A DNA stretch of 64,000 bases from Rhodopirellula baltica SH 1 (GTDB lineage Bacteria; Planctomycetota; Planctomycetia; Pirellulales; Pirellulaceae), in assembly GCF_000196115.1 (NCBI RefSeq), contig NC_005027.1, positions 6,878,001-6,942,000 of the forward strand. Direction: 5' to 3'. Below are positions 1-9,772 of this stretch, one piece after another. The notes beneath the pieces were generated by a model. The model made no database searches and was not told where the DNA came from. It worked only from the letters and a program-made list of their open reading frames with translations. Position 1 is the stretch's first letter, and each line of letters begins with the position of its first letter. The translations under genes and the position numbers were made by a program.

Positions 1-2330
1 GCCCGCTGTCGTTCATGCGAGTCTATGACTCCATCGCTGGCGTCGTGAAATCCGGCGGCAAGACTCGTCGTGCGGCCAAGATGCAATCGCTCAAAGTCTG
101 GCACCCAGACATTCTCGAGTTCATCGAGTGCAAATGGGCGGAAGAAAAGAAGGCTCACGCGTTGATTCGCGAAGGCTACGATTCGAACTTCAACGGTGAA
201 GCTTACGCCAGCGTTTGTTTCCAAAACGCTAACCTGTCAGTTCGTTTGACAGACGACTACATGGAAGCGGTTCGCAAGAACGAAAACTTCCAAACTCGTT
301 GGATCACTGACAAACCGACCACCGAGCCACCAAGTTACGTCGCCAAAGAGTTGCTCAACAAAATGGCCGAGTGCGCTTGGCACTGTGGCGACCCCGGCGT
401 GCAGTACGACACGACGATCAACAAATGGCACACGTGCCCGAACAGCGGAGCGATCAACGCATCGAACCCTTGCTCGGAATACATGTTCCTGGATGACACC
501 GCGTGTAACCTGGCCAGCATCAACTTGATGAAGTTCGTCCAGCAGGATGGATCGTTCGACCACGAGCGTTTCCGTGCCGCTTGCCGCACGTTCTTCATCG
601 CTCAAGAAATTTTGGTCGACCACGCCAGTTACCCAACTGAGCCCATCGCTCGCAACAGCCATAAGTTCCGTCCGCTGGGGCTTGGTTATTCGAACCTCGG
701 CAGCGTCATCATGACGGCCGGTTTGCCTTACGACAGCGACGCCGCTCGCGGCATGTGCGGATCGTTGACCGCGTTGCTGCACGGGGAAGCCAACCGCACC
801 AGTGCTGAACTGGCCAGCGTCGTCGGAACGTTTGACGGTTATGTTGAAAACGAAGCCCCAATGCTTCGCGTCATGCAAATGCACCGTGATGCTTGCGATC
901 AAATCAACGATGACGGCCCAGCCGAATTGAAAGAAGCCGCTCGCGAATTGTGGGACGGTGTGCTGGAAATCGGCGAAAAGTACGGCTTCCGCAACGCTCA
1001 AGCGACCGTGCTGGCACCGACCGGCACGATCAGCTTCATGATGGACTGCGACACGACCGGCATCGAGCCTGACATCGCATTGGTGAAGTACAAACAACTC
1101 GCCGGTGGCGGGATGTTGAAGATCGTCAACCAAACCGTGAAGCTCGGCTTGAAGACGCTCGGCTACGACGCCGACACGATCGACGAGATCCTCAAGTACG
1201 TCGATGCCAACGACACCATCGAAGGTGCTCCTGGTTTGCAGGACGAGCACTTGGCCGTGTTCGATTGTGCATTCAAACCGGCCAACGGTGTTCGCAGCAT
1301 CGGCTGGCGTGCTCACATCACCATGATGGCCGCGGCTCAGCCGTTCTTGTCCGGTGCGATCAGCAAAACGGTCAACATGCCCACCGATGTGACCCCGCAA
1401 GACATCGCGGACGCTTACTTCTGGGGATGGGAATTGGGGCTCAAGGCGATCGCGATTTATCGTGATGGCAGCAAGCAGTCGCAACCTTTGAACACCAAGT
1501 CCGACGAGCAGAAAGCGACTGACGCAGCCGAAGCGGCAAAGGTCGAAACGGTCGAGAAGATTGTCTACAAACCACGTCGCGAACGTCTGCCTGACACACG
1601 TCAAAGTTTGACTCACAAGTTCAGCATCGCTGGGCACGAAGGTTACTTGTGCGTCGGTTTGTATCCTGATGGGCGTCCCGGTGAAATGTTCATCACGATG
1701 GCCAAAGAAGGTTCGACGATCGGCGGCATCATGGACAGCTTCGGCACCGCACTTTCGATTGCCATGCAGTACGGCGTGCCTTTGGAAGTGATTGTCAACA
1801 AGTTCAGTCACACTCGTTTCGAGCCGATGGGGCACACGTCCAACAAGGACATCCGCATCGCTAAGAGCGTCGTCGACTACATCGCTCGTTGGTTGGGCAT
1901 CACCTTCATGTCCGGCAACGATTATTCCCCCAGTGCGGAAGGTGCGGCGAAGACAGGCGGCAACGGTCCTGACCTGACTACCGCGCCTGCCGGAGCAACG
2001 GCGAATAACAACAGCCCCGTGATGGCTGAGTTGCGAGCCGACGCGGGTGCCGCGGTCGCTTTGGTGGAACGAGCCACATTGTTGGCCAGTTTGCAAAACG
2101 GGGTCAGCAATGGTTCCGCGACCAACGGGCATTCCAATGGTCAGTCGGCCGGTGGGTCGTCTGACGGTGCGGTTGCTGAACGAGCTGTCGACGGATTGGG
2201 CGGTCAAGCCGACCAGTTCTCACGGTTCCAGACTGACGCTCCCAGTTGCGATAACTGTGGCAGCATCACGGTCCGCAATGGCAACTGTTACCTGTGCCAC
2301 AACTGCGGCAACTCGATGGGTTGCAGCTGA
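1..2330 (+). CDS. nrdJ: Adenosylcobalamin-dependent (class II) ribonucleotide reductase, 3' part
   Basis: The 5' end lies outside the window: the frame is open from base 3 and reads into PLSFM before the first internal ATG at 15. The enzyme reduces ribonucleotides to deoxyribonucleotides in the cytoplasm using a B12-derived thiyl radical. The NPCSE active-site motif is encoded at 465-479 (Cys codon 471), and a loop reading APTGTISFMMD follows near 1016. The TSCPD-like C-terminal domain spans about 1600-1900. A low-complexity Asn/Ser/Gly/Ala linker (about 1960-2220) leads to a Cys-rich tail with CDNC at 2247-2258 and CYLCHNC at 2286-2306, the zinc-ribbon/redox-shuttle end typical of long NrdJ proteins. 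A strong terminator follows at 2363. A cobalamin riboswitch, if present, would be upstream and not visible. Confidence 0.96.
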   Translation, partial: PLSFMRVYDSIAGVVKSGGKTRRAAKMQSLKVWHPDILEFIECKWAEEKKAHALIREGYDSNFNGEAYASVCFQNANLSVRLTDDYMEAVRKNENFQTRWITDKPTTEPPSYVAKELLNKMAECAWHCGDPGVQYDTTINKWHTCPNSGAINASNPCSEYMFLDDTACNLASINLMKFVQQDGSFDHERFRAACRTFFIAQEILVDHASYPTEPIARNSHKFRPLGLGYSNLGSVIMTAGLPYDSDAARGMCGSLTALLHGEANRTSAELASVVGTFDGYVENEAPMLRVMQMHRDACDQINDDGPAELKEAARELWDGVLEIGEKYGFRNAQATVLAPTGTISFMMDCDTTGIEPDIALVKYKQLAGGGMLKIVNQTVKLGLKTLGYDADTIDEILKYVDANDTIEGAPGLQDEHLAVFDCAFKPANGVRSIGWRAHITMMAAAQPFLSGAISKTVNMPTDVTPQDIADAYFWGWELGLKAIAIYRDGSKQSQPLNTKSDEQKATDAAEAAKVETVEKIVYKPRRERLPDTRQSLTHKFSIAGHEGYLCVGLYPDGRPGEMFITMAKEGSTIGGIMDSFGTALSIAMQYGVPLEVIVNKFSHTRFEPMGHTSNKDIRIAKSVVDYIARWLGITFMSGNDYSPSAEGAAKTGGNGPDLTTAPAGATANNNSPVMAELRADAGAAVALVERATLLASLQNGVSNGSATNGHSNGQSAGGSSDGAVAERAVDGLGGQADQFSRFQTDAPSCDNCGSITVRNGNCYLCHNCGNSMGCS

Positions 2331-2362
2331 GCAGTTAGTTCCTGATTGCTGAATGACATTGG

Positions 2363-2401
2363 AAGGGCGGCTTCTTTCGCAAGAATGAAGCCGCCCTTTT
2401 T
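2363..2401 (+). terminator. Rho-independent terminator of nrdJ
   Basis: A perfect 12-bp stem (AAGGGCGGCTTC at 2363-2374 with GAAGCCGCCCTT at 2387-2398) has a 12-nt loop and runs into a T tract ending at 2401. It starts 32 bases after the nrdJ stop. Confidence 0.88.
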
Positions 2402-2435
2402 CATAGATGCACAACACACTGTAGCTCGCTGCAGC

Positions 2436-2694
2436 TGTAGCTCGCTGGGGCCCTCCAGCGAGCCGAGCGCAACCTTGCATGCGTTCACGGTGGAGACCAC
2501 CGTGCGACAGGTTTGGGTCACACGAGTCTTTCTGCTGCGAAGAGTCGGTATTGCGCGACGCACGAAAGAAACGTGGCGCAACTGTTGGGACCCGCCCTCA
2601 CCAAGCGATCTCAACAACCTGTAGCTCGCTGGGGCCCTCCAGCGAGCCGAGCGCAACCTTGCATGTGTTCACGGTGGAGACCACCGTGCGACAG
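2436..2694. repeat. R1 palindromic repeat, two copies
   Basis: Two near-identical copies lie at 2436-2510 and 2620-2694, differing at about one base. Each has hairpin alpha (CTCGCTGG, loop, CCAGCGAG) and hairpin beta (CACGGTGG-AGA-CCACCGTG), joined by a GCGCAAC-containing linker and ending CGACAG. The rest of the 2402-2939 gap holds no gene I can support. Confidence 0.85.
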
Positions 2695-2939
2695 ATTTCT
2701 GCCGACCGCCAGCATCGAAAACGCGAAGCGGCATCATCCGGCTATCCCGCACAATCGTTGCACTCAGAACGCGATGACGTGCGACCTGTCGTCCTGGTGA
2801 ATACATCCGTTGGAAATCGAGCGAAATTCAGAACCACGATGTGTTTGTTCACAAGTCGTAACCTAGCTTTGCAGCAGAGCGAGGTCCTGCCCCTTCGAGA
2901 TCGCTCTTTCATCCCCCATTCCTCCACGAAATTGTTGTC

Positions 2940-4055
2940 ATGGCTTCCGTTGATAGCCTTCCCATCGACCGACTTCGTCGCAGCACCTCCGTCCACGAGG
3001 ACGTATGGTTTCTGTCCGGTCCAATGGGTCCCGGCGACACACTGCAACACACACCGATCGATCAAGAACCGTTCATCGTGGGCCGGAAATCCGGCGTCGC
3101 GATGAAGCTGCAGTTCCGAACCGTCAGTGGGAACCACGCTGAACTGAAGATCGAAGACAGCAAGCTGATTGTGCGCGATCTGGAAAGCACCAACGGCACG
3201 TACCTCAACGGCAAACGCGTCACCGAACCCGTTTTGGTTGGCGATGAAGACCTGATTCACTTCGCCGAAGCACCGTTCCGAGTGCGACGCCAATCTCCCA
3301 CCGGAGTCACGGCGGGAACGATTTCAGAGAATGTTTGTGATCAAGCCCTCGCGTTGGTGCAGTTTGATCGCTTGATGAGTCAGCGACTCGTGCGTCCGCA
3401 CTTCCAACCCATCGTCACCTTGGTAGGTGCTCGAATGATTGGATACGAAATCCTCGGTCGCGGCAGCGTCTTCGGATTGGAATCAGTTGGAGCCATGTTC
3501 CAGGCTGCCGAGCAATTGAACCTGGAAGTCGAGCTCAGTCGATTGTTGCGTTGGGAAGGTCTTCGTGTCGGCCGCGAACTTCCAGATTCGCCGACGTTAT
3601 TCGTCAACACGCACCCAAAAGAAATGGAAGACGGCCAGTCGTTGATTGACTCGTTGTGCAAGGTTCGGTCGATGGCATCGAATACCCAGATCGTGCTGGA
3701 GATTCACGAGTCCGCCGTGACCAACCCCAAGCAGATGCAGCGTTTGCATTCGACATTGAAGGAATTGGACATCCGATTGGCCTACGACGACTTTGGCGCC
3801 GGGCAAGCCCGTTTGGCTGAATTGGTCGAAGCTCGACCCGACTACGTCAAATTCGACATTGGGTTGATTCGAGGTTTGAGTGTTGTCGACGACAACCGCA
3901 TGCGAATGCTTCGTTCGCTCGTCAGTATGGTCCAGGACCTGAACATCTCGGCATTGGCGGAAGGAATCGAAACGATCGAGGAGGCCGAAGCTTGTCAAGA
4001 AATCGGCTTCGATCTCGCACAAGGTTTCTACTACGGCCGCCCCGCCCCCGCCTGA
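2940..4055 (+). CDS. FHA domain - EAL domain signalling protein
   Basis: A 371-residue cytoplasmic protein. An FHA phosphothreonine-binding fold occupies about residues 40-115 (FIVGRKSG, SGNHAEL, DLESTNGTYLNGKRV). An EAL cyclic-di-GMP phosphodiesterase domain follows, about 145-368. The EAL signature is degenerate (YEILGRG near residue 168), but the metal and catalytic positions look kept: Asn in FVNTH, Glu in LEIHES, DDFGAG near 281, Lys in YVKFD, Glu in AEGIE, Gln in AQGFYYG. It probably couples Ser/Thr kinase signalling to c-di-GMP turnover; activity is inferred. No GGDEF domain is present. It sits just upstream of the pilus block, which c-di-GMP commonly controls, but repeats separate them and they are unlikely to be co-transcribed. 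The start has no clear ribosome binding site; Met near residue 29 is an alternative. Confidence 0.85.
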   Translation: MASVDSLPIDRLRRSTSVHEDVWFLSGPMGPGDTLQHTPIDQEPFIVGRKSGVAMKLQFRTVSGNHAELKIEDSKLIVRDLESTNGTYLNGKRVTEPVLVGDEDLIHFAEAPFRVRRQSPTGVTAGTISENVCDQALALVQFDRLMSQRLVRPHFQPIVTLVGARMIGYEILGRGSVFGLESVGAMFQAAEQLNLEVELSRLLRWEGLRVGRELPDSPTLFVNTHPKEMEDGQSLIDSLCKVRSMASNTQIVLEIHESAVTNPKQMQRLHSTLKELDIRLAYDDFGAGQARLAELVEARPDYVKFDIGLIRGLSVVDDNRMRMLRSLVSMVQDLNISALAEGIETIEEAEACQEIGFDLAQGFYYGRPAPA

Positions 4056-4070
4056 TCGCCCCCGTTCAGC

Positions 4071-4426
4071 TGTAACTCGCTGGGGCCATCCAGCGAGCCG
4101 AGCGCAACTTCCCACGCACTCACGGTGGAAACCACCGTGCTACAGAAAAGCGAACGAGTGTCCTCAGCTGTTCGCGTGCCAAATTCTGGTCGCCGAGAAG
4201 CCTGGCACGAACGGTGCGAACTTTGAATCGATGTCACACTGCTTCCCGACGGCGAGCCGCCAGACGGAACAATTGGGGACGATGGTTCTACTCTGCTGCC
4301 AGCGCCCAAAGTCGCCCATCGACTCCATTCAATGGAGCACACCAAACCCATTCTGTAGCTCGGTGGTCCCCCACCGAGTCGAGCGCAACCTCACTTGCAT
4401 TCCCGGTGAAGTCCACCGTACGACGG
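4071..4426. repeat. R1 palindromic repeat, two diverged copies
   Basis: Copies at 4071-4145 and 4354-4426 fill much of the 4056-4578 spacer. The first has CTCGCTGG/CCAGCGAG and CACGGTGG-AAA-CCACCGTG. The second has CTCGGTGG-TCCC-CCACCGAG, a base-pair swap in the same stem. No gene is supported in this spacer. Confidence 0.8.
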
Positions 4427-4578
4427 GCTGCTACCGCACACTCCTCCGCGAAGTCGGAAGCAAGCGAAGTTTTCCACAACCTGCCCCGCATCCTCGTGAT
4501 ATCCTAAGATCACGTCGCCGGGCGCCCTTTTGCGCGTTCCCGGCTGGCAACGCTTTTCTGTCGACGAAGGAATTCACC

Positions 4579-6336
4579 ATGAGCCGGACGATGCAAGATT
4601 TCACCGATTTGCTGCTCCAACAGGGCGTCATCAGTCTCGATCAGCTGTCCGAAGCCGAAGAAGTCGCCAAAAACACGGGCGCGGACATTGGCGATGTCTT
4701 GATCAAAATGGAATACGCCAGCCCCGAAGAAGTCGGGATGGCCTTGGCAAAATTCCACAAAATCCCCTTCGTCGACCTTCGCAGCGAGCGGATCAGCGAA
4801 ACCGTCATCGAATTGGTGCCCGAATCGGTCGCTCGCGAAAACACGGTGCTGCCGTTCAAAGAAGAAGACGGCGCCCTGACCATCCTGATCGCCGACCCGT
4901 TTGACCTCGAAACGATCGAAAAGCTGCGTTTCATTCTCAACCGGAAAATCGAAACGGCTCTGGCCCCAAAAGAAGCCATCAACGGGGCGATCAACCAATA
5001 CTATGGTCAGGTCGAAGGTGAATCGGCTGACTCGATGTTGCAAGAGTTCACCGACACGGCCATCGACTTCACCGAAACTGAATCAGACTCTGGCGGGGGG
5101 GAGGAGACTGTCGATGACAATTCGGCCCCCGTCATCCGGCTGGTCAACTTGATGATCGCCGAGGCGGTCCAGCTGCGGGCCAGTGACATTCACGTCGAGC
5201 CCTTTGAGGACCGAGTTCGAATCCGTTATCGAATTGACGGCGTCTGTGTCGAGCGGGAAGCAGCCCCCAGGCGAATGCTTTCTGCCATCATCGCCCGGAT
5301 CAAGATCTTGTCCAAGATCGACATCAGCGAGAAGCGGCGACCCACCGACGGACGGATCAAAATCACCGTCGGCGACAAGCAGCTCGATTTGCGGGTCAGC
5401 ATCATCCCGACCAACCACGGCCAATCTTGTGTGATGCGGCTGCTGGACAAAGACAACATCAAAGTCGGCACCCGGCAGCTCGGTTTGTCCGAGCGTGACT
5501 TCCGGAACTTCAACTCACTCATTCGCCGTCCCAACGGGATCGTGCTGGTGACGGGCCCGACCGGGTCCGGGAAGACGACCACCCTGTACGCTTCCCTCAA
5601 TGCGTTGAACCGTCCTGACCGCAAGATCATCACCGCGGAAGACCCGGTCGAATACTACTTGCCCGGCATCAACCAAGTCGAAGTGAAACATAACATTGGC
5701 CTCGACTTCGCTCGCATCATTCGAGCCATGTTGCGGCAAGCACCCAACATCATTCTCGTCGGGGAAATGCGAGATCATGAGACCGCATCGATGGGAATCC
5801 AGGCCTCACTGACTGGACACTTGGTTTTCAGTACCCTGCATACGAACGATGCGCCCAGTTCTATATCACGGATGGTGGACATTGGTGTACCATCCTATAT
5901 GGTGGCTAGTTCCGTCATCGCGGTGTTGGCACAGCGTCTTGTGCGGACAATTTGCCCGCGTTGCAAGGTCCGTTACCAGCCACCGCAGAGCGTCATCGAG
6001 GACTCAGAGATCCCGCCGGAGATGCTCGCTCAGGCCGAGTTCAGCAAGGGCAAGGGATGCACCTATTGCGGCCGGACGGGGTATCGCGGCCGGATCGGTA
6101 TTTACGAGTTGATGTTGATCAACAACAAGCTCCGCGAACTGATGTTCAAAGGAACCACCACAAAAACGATTCGCGAAGAGGCCATAAAGAACGGCATGTC
6201 AACGCTTTACGCCGATGGCATGCTCAAGGTCATTCGCGGGATCACGACCTTTGATGAGGTCTATCGCGTGGCAAAGAAGACCGAGCAAGAGGCACTGGCT
6301 CTCAGTCACATCGCGAAAGAGCTTTCGTCGCTGTAG
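4579..6336 (+). CDS. pilB: Type IV pilus / type II secretion assembly ATPase (PilB/GspE), copy 1
   Basis: A 585-residue hexameric motor ATPase that powers pilin polymerisation at the inner face of the cytoplasmic membrane. The MshEN/GspE N-terminal domain is about residues 1-150, followed by an acidic Ser/Gly/Glu linker near 155-180. The C-terminal ATPase has Walker A GPTGSGKTTT from 326, an Asp-box/Walker B region with LVGEMRDHETA near 392, and the His box SLTGHLVFSTLHTND. The tetracysteine zinc motif is intact (C459, C462, C494, C497). ATG 4579 (MSRTMQDFTDLLL) fits the family start; the frame is open further upstream to 4231 but that stretch runs through an R1 repeat. The closest relatives in the window are the second PilB at 8048 and PilT at 6826. 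Confidence 0.93.
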   Translation: MSRTMQDFTDLLLQQGVISLDQLSEAEEVAKNTGADIGDVLIKMEYASPEEVGMALAKFHKIPFVDLRSERISETVIELVPESVARENTVLPFKEEDGALTILIADPFDLETIEKLRFILNRKIETALAPKEAINGAINQYYGQVEGESADSMLQEFTDTAIDFTETESDSGGGEETVDDNSAPVIRLVNLMIAEAVQLRASDIHVEPFEDRVRIRYRIDGVCVEREAAPRRMLSAIIARIKILSKIDISEKRRPTDGRIKITVGDKQLDLRVSIIPTNHGQSCVMRLLDKDNIKVGTRQLGLSERDFRNFNSLIRRPNGIVLVTGPTGSGKTTTLYASLNALNRPDRKIITAEDPVEYYLPGINQVEVKHNIGLDFARIIRAMLRQAPNIILVGEMRDHETASMGIQASLTGHLVFSTLHTNDAPSSISRMVDIGVPSYMVASSVIAVLAQRLVRTICPRCKVRYQPPQSVIEDSEIPPEMLAQAEFSKGKGCTYCGRTGYRGRIGIYELMLINNKLRELMFKGTTTKTIREEAIKNGMSTLYADGMLKVIRGITTFDEVYRVAKKTEQEALALSHIAKELSSL

Positions 6337-6413
6337 GCAGGAACCGCACCAATCGGCGGTTTGGCCGTTTTCGTTGCGTTGGCGAACTCACTCGCGTTGC
6401 TATTGGCTAAGCG

Positions 6414-6433
6414 GCGGAAGGATGGCCTTCCGC
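6414..6433. repeat. Perfect hairpin in the pilB-pilT spacer
   Basis: GCGGAAGG-ATGG-CCTTCCGC, an 8-bp perfect stem with no T tract. The remaining 6337-6825 spacer shows no gene that I can support. Confidence 0.5.
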
Positions 6434-6825
6434 TCGCGGCAAGTTCCGCTGCGGTTGATTTCACGCAGGAAGCTCCCTGTCGGGCTATAGGCTTTTGGCC
6501 TGAACGGGGCGGCATCGTACGCATTCCGGCGACGCAACGCGATTTTCTTTGCCTTTGACGCTGTTTCACGCATAATGACACCGTCTGGCACGGGAAATCA
6601 CGTGTCGGGCGACTCATCTGGGACGCACTGTCCCGTTGCCGAACGATCTGGCGGGATGCCGGTTGCTCTGGCGTGGTTCGTTCTCGTCTTATCTCGCGAA
6701 TCACCTGGGGAGCGGCCGGTCTGAACGCCGGTCGAGCTGGTTGGTTGAGTCGCCAGTGGATCCGGTCAGGCAAAAGGCCCCTATTCTCATCTTCACGCCC
6801 TTCCACTCATTGTCAGGCGTTTTCC

Positions 6826-7932
6826 ATGGCCACCGTGCTGATCGACAAACTGCTGCAAGCTGCTGTGAAGCAGGGCGTGAGCGACATCCATATTGTTGTC
6901 GGCCAGCCGCCCGTGTTTCGATTGCACGGCCGCATGCGGAAGCTGGAAACCAAGACGCTCGAAGGCGAAGATTCTGTCGCGTTGATGAAATCGATCACGC
7001 CGGAACGCTGTCAGCGTGAACTGCAAGAGACAGGCTCGACCGACTTCGGGTTCGCGTTCGGCGATTTGGCTCGTTTCCGAGTCTCTGTCTTCAAGCAGCG
7101 TGGCTTCATTTCGATGGTGCTGCGTCAGATCCCCAATGACAAATTGACGCCCGAGCAACTCGGCCTGCCCGAGGCTGTCGTCAAAATGGTCCACCGCCCT
7201 CGTGGGTTGTTCCTGGTGACGGGACCAACGGGGTCAGGGAAATCGACGACGCTGGCATCGTTGATCAACTTGCTCAACGAAACCATTGACCACCACATCA
7301 TCACGATCGAAGACCCGATCGAGTTTTATCACGAACACAAAGAGTCGACGATCAACCAGCGGGAAGTCGGCGTCGATGTGCCGAGTTTCTCCGAAGCGAT
7401 CCGTCGCGCACTGCGACAAGACCCTGACGTGATTCTGGTCGGCGAGCTTCGCGACCTCGAGACCATCGAAGCCGCCATCAGTGCGGCTGAAACGGGACAC
7501 GTCGTGTTTGGCACCCTGCACACCAACAGTGCTCAGGGCACGGTCAACCGGATCATCGACGCGTTCCCCGGCAACCTACAGGATCAAATTCGGACGCAGC
7601 TCGCATCCACCCTGATCGGTGTGGTCGCGCAGACATTGTTGCCAAAGATCGGTGGCGGTCGTTGTGCCGCTTACGAAGTGCTGAACGTGACGCCCGGCAT
7701 CGCCAACCTGATTCGCGAAAACAAAACGTTCCGGATCAACTCATCGATGCAAACCGGTGCCAAGTTCGGCATGCAGTTGATGGACGACGCGTTGTTCAAT
7801 CACTGGAAAGGCGACCGAGTCTCGGTGGAAGATGTGTTGGCAAAAGCCCACCGTCCCGACGACTTGGCCAAACGAATCGTTCAAGCAAGACAAGGTCTGG
7901 GCGACGAGCCCATTCCGATTAAGGAAGATTAG
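6826..7932 (+). CDS. pilT: Twitching motility / pilus retraction ATPase PilT
   Basis: A 368-residue PilT-type hexameric ATPase that drives pilus disassembly. It has Walker A GPTGSGKSTT near residue 132, the Asp-box ITIEDPIEFYHEHKES, Walker B ILVGELRDLETI, and the His box AAETGHVVFGTLHTNSA. It lacks the tetracysteine zinc motif of PilB/GspE and has the short PilT length, which separates it from the two assembly ATPases around it. The start at 6826 (MATVLIDKLLQAAVKQGVSD) matches the family; in-frame upstream codons are not convincing. A PilU-type assignment cannot be excluded from sequence alone. Confidence 0.93.
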   Translation: MATVLIDKLLQAAVKQGVSDIHIVVGQPPVFRLHGRMRKLETKTLEGEDSVALMKSITPERCQRELQETGSTDFGFAFGDLARFRVSVFKQRGFISMVLRQIPNDKLTPEQLGLPEAVVKMVHRPRGLFLVTGPTGSGKSTTLASLINLLNETIDHHIITIEDPIEFYHEHKESTINQREVGVDVPSFSEAIRRALRQDPDVILVGELRDLETIEAAISAAETGHVVFGTLHTNSAQGTVNRIIDAFPGNLQDQIRTQLASTLIGVVAQTLLPKIGGGRCAAYEVLNVTPGIANLIRENKTFRINSSMQTGAKFGMQLMDDALFNHWKGDRVSVEDVLAKAHRPDDLAKRIVQARQGLGDEPIPIKED

Positions 7933-7937
7933 AAGTT

Positions 7938-8040
7938 GAAAGGGCCTCAGGACCACAGCGACTCAGTGCGTTTTGTTCCGTTGGCTCGACGTTGATTTTC
8001 ATTTCCTGTGGCCCTGTGGCCCTGTGCCTCTTTCCCGCTC
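7938..8040. repeat. Inverted CACAGG-rich repeats in the pilT-pilB2 spacer (R4, copies A and B)
   Basis: Copy A (7938-7970, with GAAAGGGCCTCAGGACCACAG) and copy B in inverse orientation (8007-8040, CCTGTGGCCCTGTG then CCTGTGCCTCTTTCCC) face each other between the pilT stop and the next ATG and could form a long imperfect stem. The same pair occurs around the gene at 9872. Confidence 0.65.
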
Positions 8041-8047
8041 ATCAACC

Positions 8048-9763
8048 ATGGCCCCACGTCGCATCGGACAGATCCTCGTTGACCTCGGTTTCCTCACCGA
8101 TGATCAATTGCAAATTGTGCTCGACGAACAAGAACAGCAGCCTGGTGCGCTGTTCGGGAAAGTCGCCGAAGACATGCAGTTGGTCACCGACGAGCAACTG
8201 ATTCAGGCGCTCGCCGAGCAAATGGGGATGCAGACCGTTTCGCTGGAAGACGCGAAACTGGAACCGGAGGTGATGGAGAAGATCAGCGAAACGATGGCTC
8301 AGCTGTATCGTTGCGTGCCGATCCAGTTCGAAGGCAACACGCTGACCATCGCGACTTGTGATCCTCAGAACCTGAACATCCAAGACGAGTTGCGGACGTT
8401 CCTCGGTTACGACATCAAAATCTTGGTGGCGACCGAAGCGGACGTCAACAAAACGATCACGAAGTACTACGACAGCGAAGCCGAAAGCGTCGAGAAGTTG
8501 GTCGCGGAACTGGCCGAAGATGAAGAGCTCAAGGCCGCCGCGAGTTTGTTGGACAACGAAAAGTTCAACATCACCGACGCGGAAGCCCTCGCTGATTCGG
8601 CCCCCGTCCGCAAACTGCTCAACATGGTGTTGTTGCTGGCGATCAAGGACCACGCATCAGACATTCACTTCGAGCCGTTTGAAGACGAGTTCCGCATCCG
8701 GATCAAATCCGAAGGCGTGCTCTATGAAATGGTTCCGCCGCCACGACACCTCGCGTTTGCGATCACGACTCGAATCAAGGTGATGGCCAATCTCGACATC
8801 GCCGAGCGTCGGATGCCGCAGGACGGCCGGATCGAACTGATGGTCGGTGGTCACCCCGTCGACCTTCGCGTTTCGGTTTTGCCGACGATCTTCGGTGAAT
8901 CGACGGTCATGCGGGTGCTCGACCGTTCGGTTGTGAACCTGTCGCTCGACAATGTCGGGATGGACGAAGACATGATGTCGCGGTTCCGCTCGGCGATCGA
9001 TCGCCCCAACGGTATCGTGTTGGTCACCGGTCCAACGGGATCGGGCAAAACGACCACGTTGTACTCGACTTTGTCCGAGCTCAATGAGATCTCCGAAAAG
9101 CTGATCACCACCGAAGACCCGGTGGAATATGACATCGATGGGATCATCCAAATCCCGATTGACTCCGATGCGGGCGTGACCTTCGCGTCTTGTTTGCGAG
9201 CGATTCTGCGACAGGACCCGGACACGATTTTGGTTGGCGAGATTCGCGACTTGGAGACCGCCGAAATTTCGATCCAGGCGGCGCTGACGGGTCACTTGGT
9301 TTTCAGCACGTTGCACACGAACGATTCACCCAGCACGGTCACACGACTGACTGACATGGGGATTCAGCCCTTCATGATTTGCGCGACCGTCGAAGCCATT
9401 TTGGCTCAGCGACTTGTTCGCCGGATCTGCACGGGTTGTCGCGAAAAGACACGTGTCAGCAGCGACCTGCTGATGGAACTCGGCATGAGCCGCGAAGAGA
9501 TCGAAGCGACCGATTACTTCAAAGGTGTTGGATGCGAGAAGTGCAACAACACCGGGTACAAAGGCCGGATCGCGTTGTTTGAGTTGATGATTCTCAACGA
9601 CACGATTCGCGAAATGATCATGCACAACGCCAGCACGGATGAGCTGCGAGACCAAGCCCAAAGCGACGGAATGGTGATCCTGCGAGAGTTCGGCATGAGC
9701 CTGGCTCGCGACGGAATCACTACCCTCGACGAAATCGTCCGGGAGACGGTGGTGGATGGTTGA
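8048..9763 (+). CDS. Type IV pilus / type II secretion assembly ATPase (PilB/GspE), copy 2
   Basis: A 571-residue second assembly ATPase. The MshEN-like N-terminal domain (about 1-150) begins MAPRRIGQILVDLGFLTDDQL. It is followed by the ATPase with Walker A GPTGSGKTTT from residue 328, LVGEIRDLETAEIS, LTGHLVFSTLHTNDSPSTVTR and the zinc tetracysteine C461, C464, C496, C499. It is clearly paralogous to the protein at 4579 and equally complete, so neither looks like a decaying duplicate. Two assembly motors could serve pili with different substrates, or act with one platform; only one PilC is present here. ATG 8048 is the family-like start. Confidence 0.92.
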   Translation: MAPRRIGQILVDLGFLTDDQLQIVLDEQEQQPGALFGKVAEDMQLVTDEQLIQALAEQMGMQTVSLEDAKLEPEVMEKISETMAQLYRCVPIQFEGNTLTIATCDPQNLNIQDELRTFLGYDIKILVATEADVNKTITKYYDSEAESVEKLVAELAEDEELKAAASLLDNEKFNITDAEALADSAPVRKLLNMVLLLAIKDHASDIHFEPFEDEFRIRIKSEGVLYEMVPPPRHLAFAITTRIKVMANLDIAERRMPQDGRIELMVGGHPVDLRVSVLPTIFGESTVMRVLDRSVVNLSLDNVGMDEDMMSRFRSAIDRPNGIVLVTGPTGSGKTTTLYSTLSELNEISEKLITTEDPVEYDIDGIIQIPIDSDAGVTFASCLRAILRQDPDTILVGEIRDLETAEISIQAALTGHLVFSTLHTNDSPSTVTRLTDMGIQPFMICATVEAILAQRLVRRICTGCREKTRVSSDLLMELGMSREEIEATDYFKGVGCEKCNNTGYKGRIALFELMILNDTIREMIMHNASTDELRDQAQSDGMVILREFGMSLARDGITTLDEIVRETVVDG

Positions 9764-9772
9764 TGAAGTGGA

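Noticed and set aside
237-2207. 656-codon open frame on the - strand
   Set aside because: It is antisense to the clear nrdJ gene, has no recognisable motifs, and its His/Arg/Val-rich composition is what the opposite strand of a GC-rich gene gives.
4231-4578. Upstream extension of the first pilB
   Set aside because: The added 116 codons run through an R1 repeat and lack family similarity; ATG 4579 gives the normal N-terminus.
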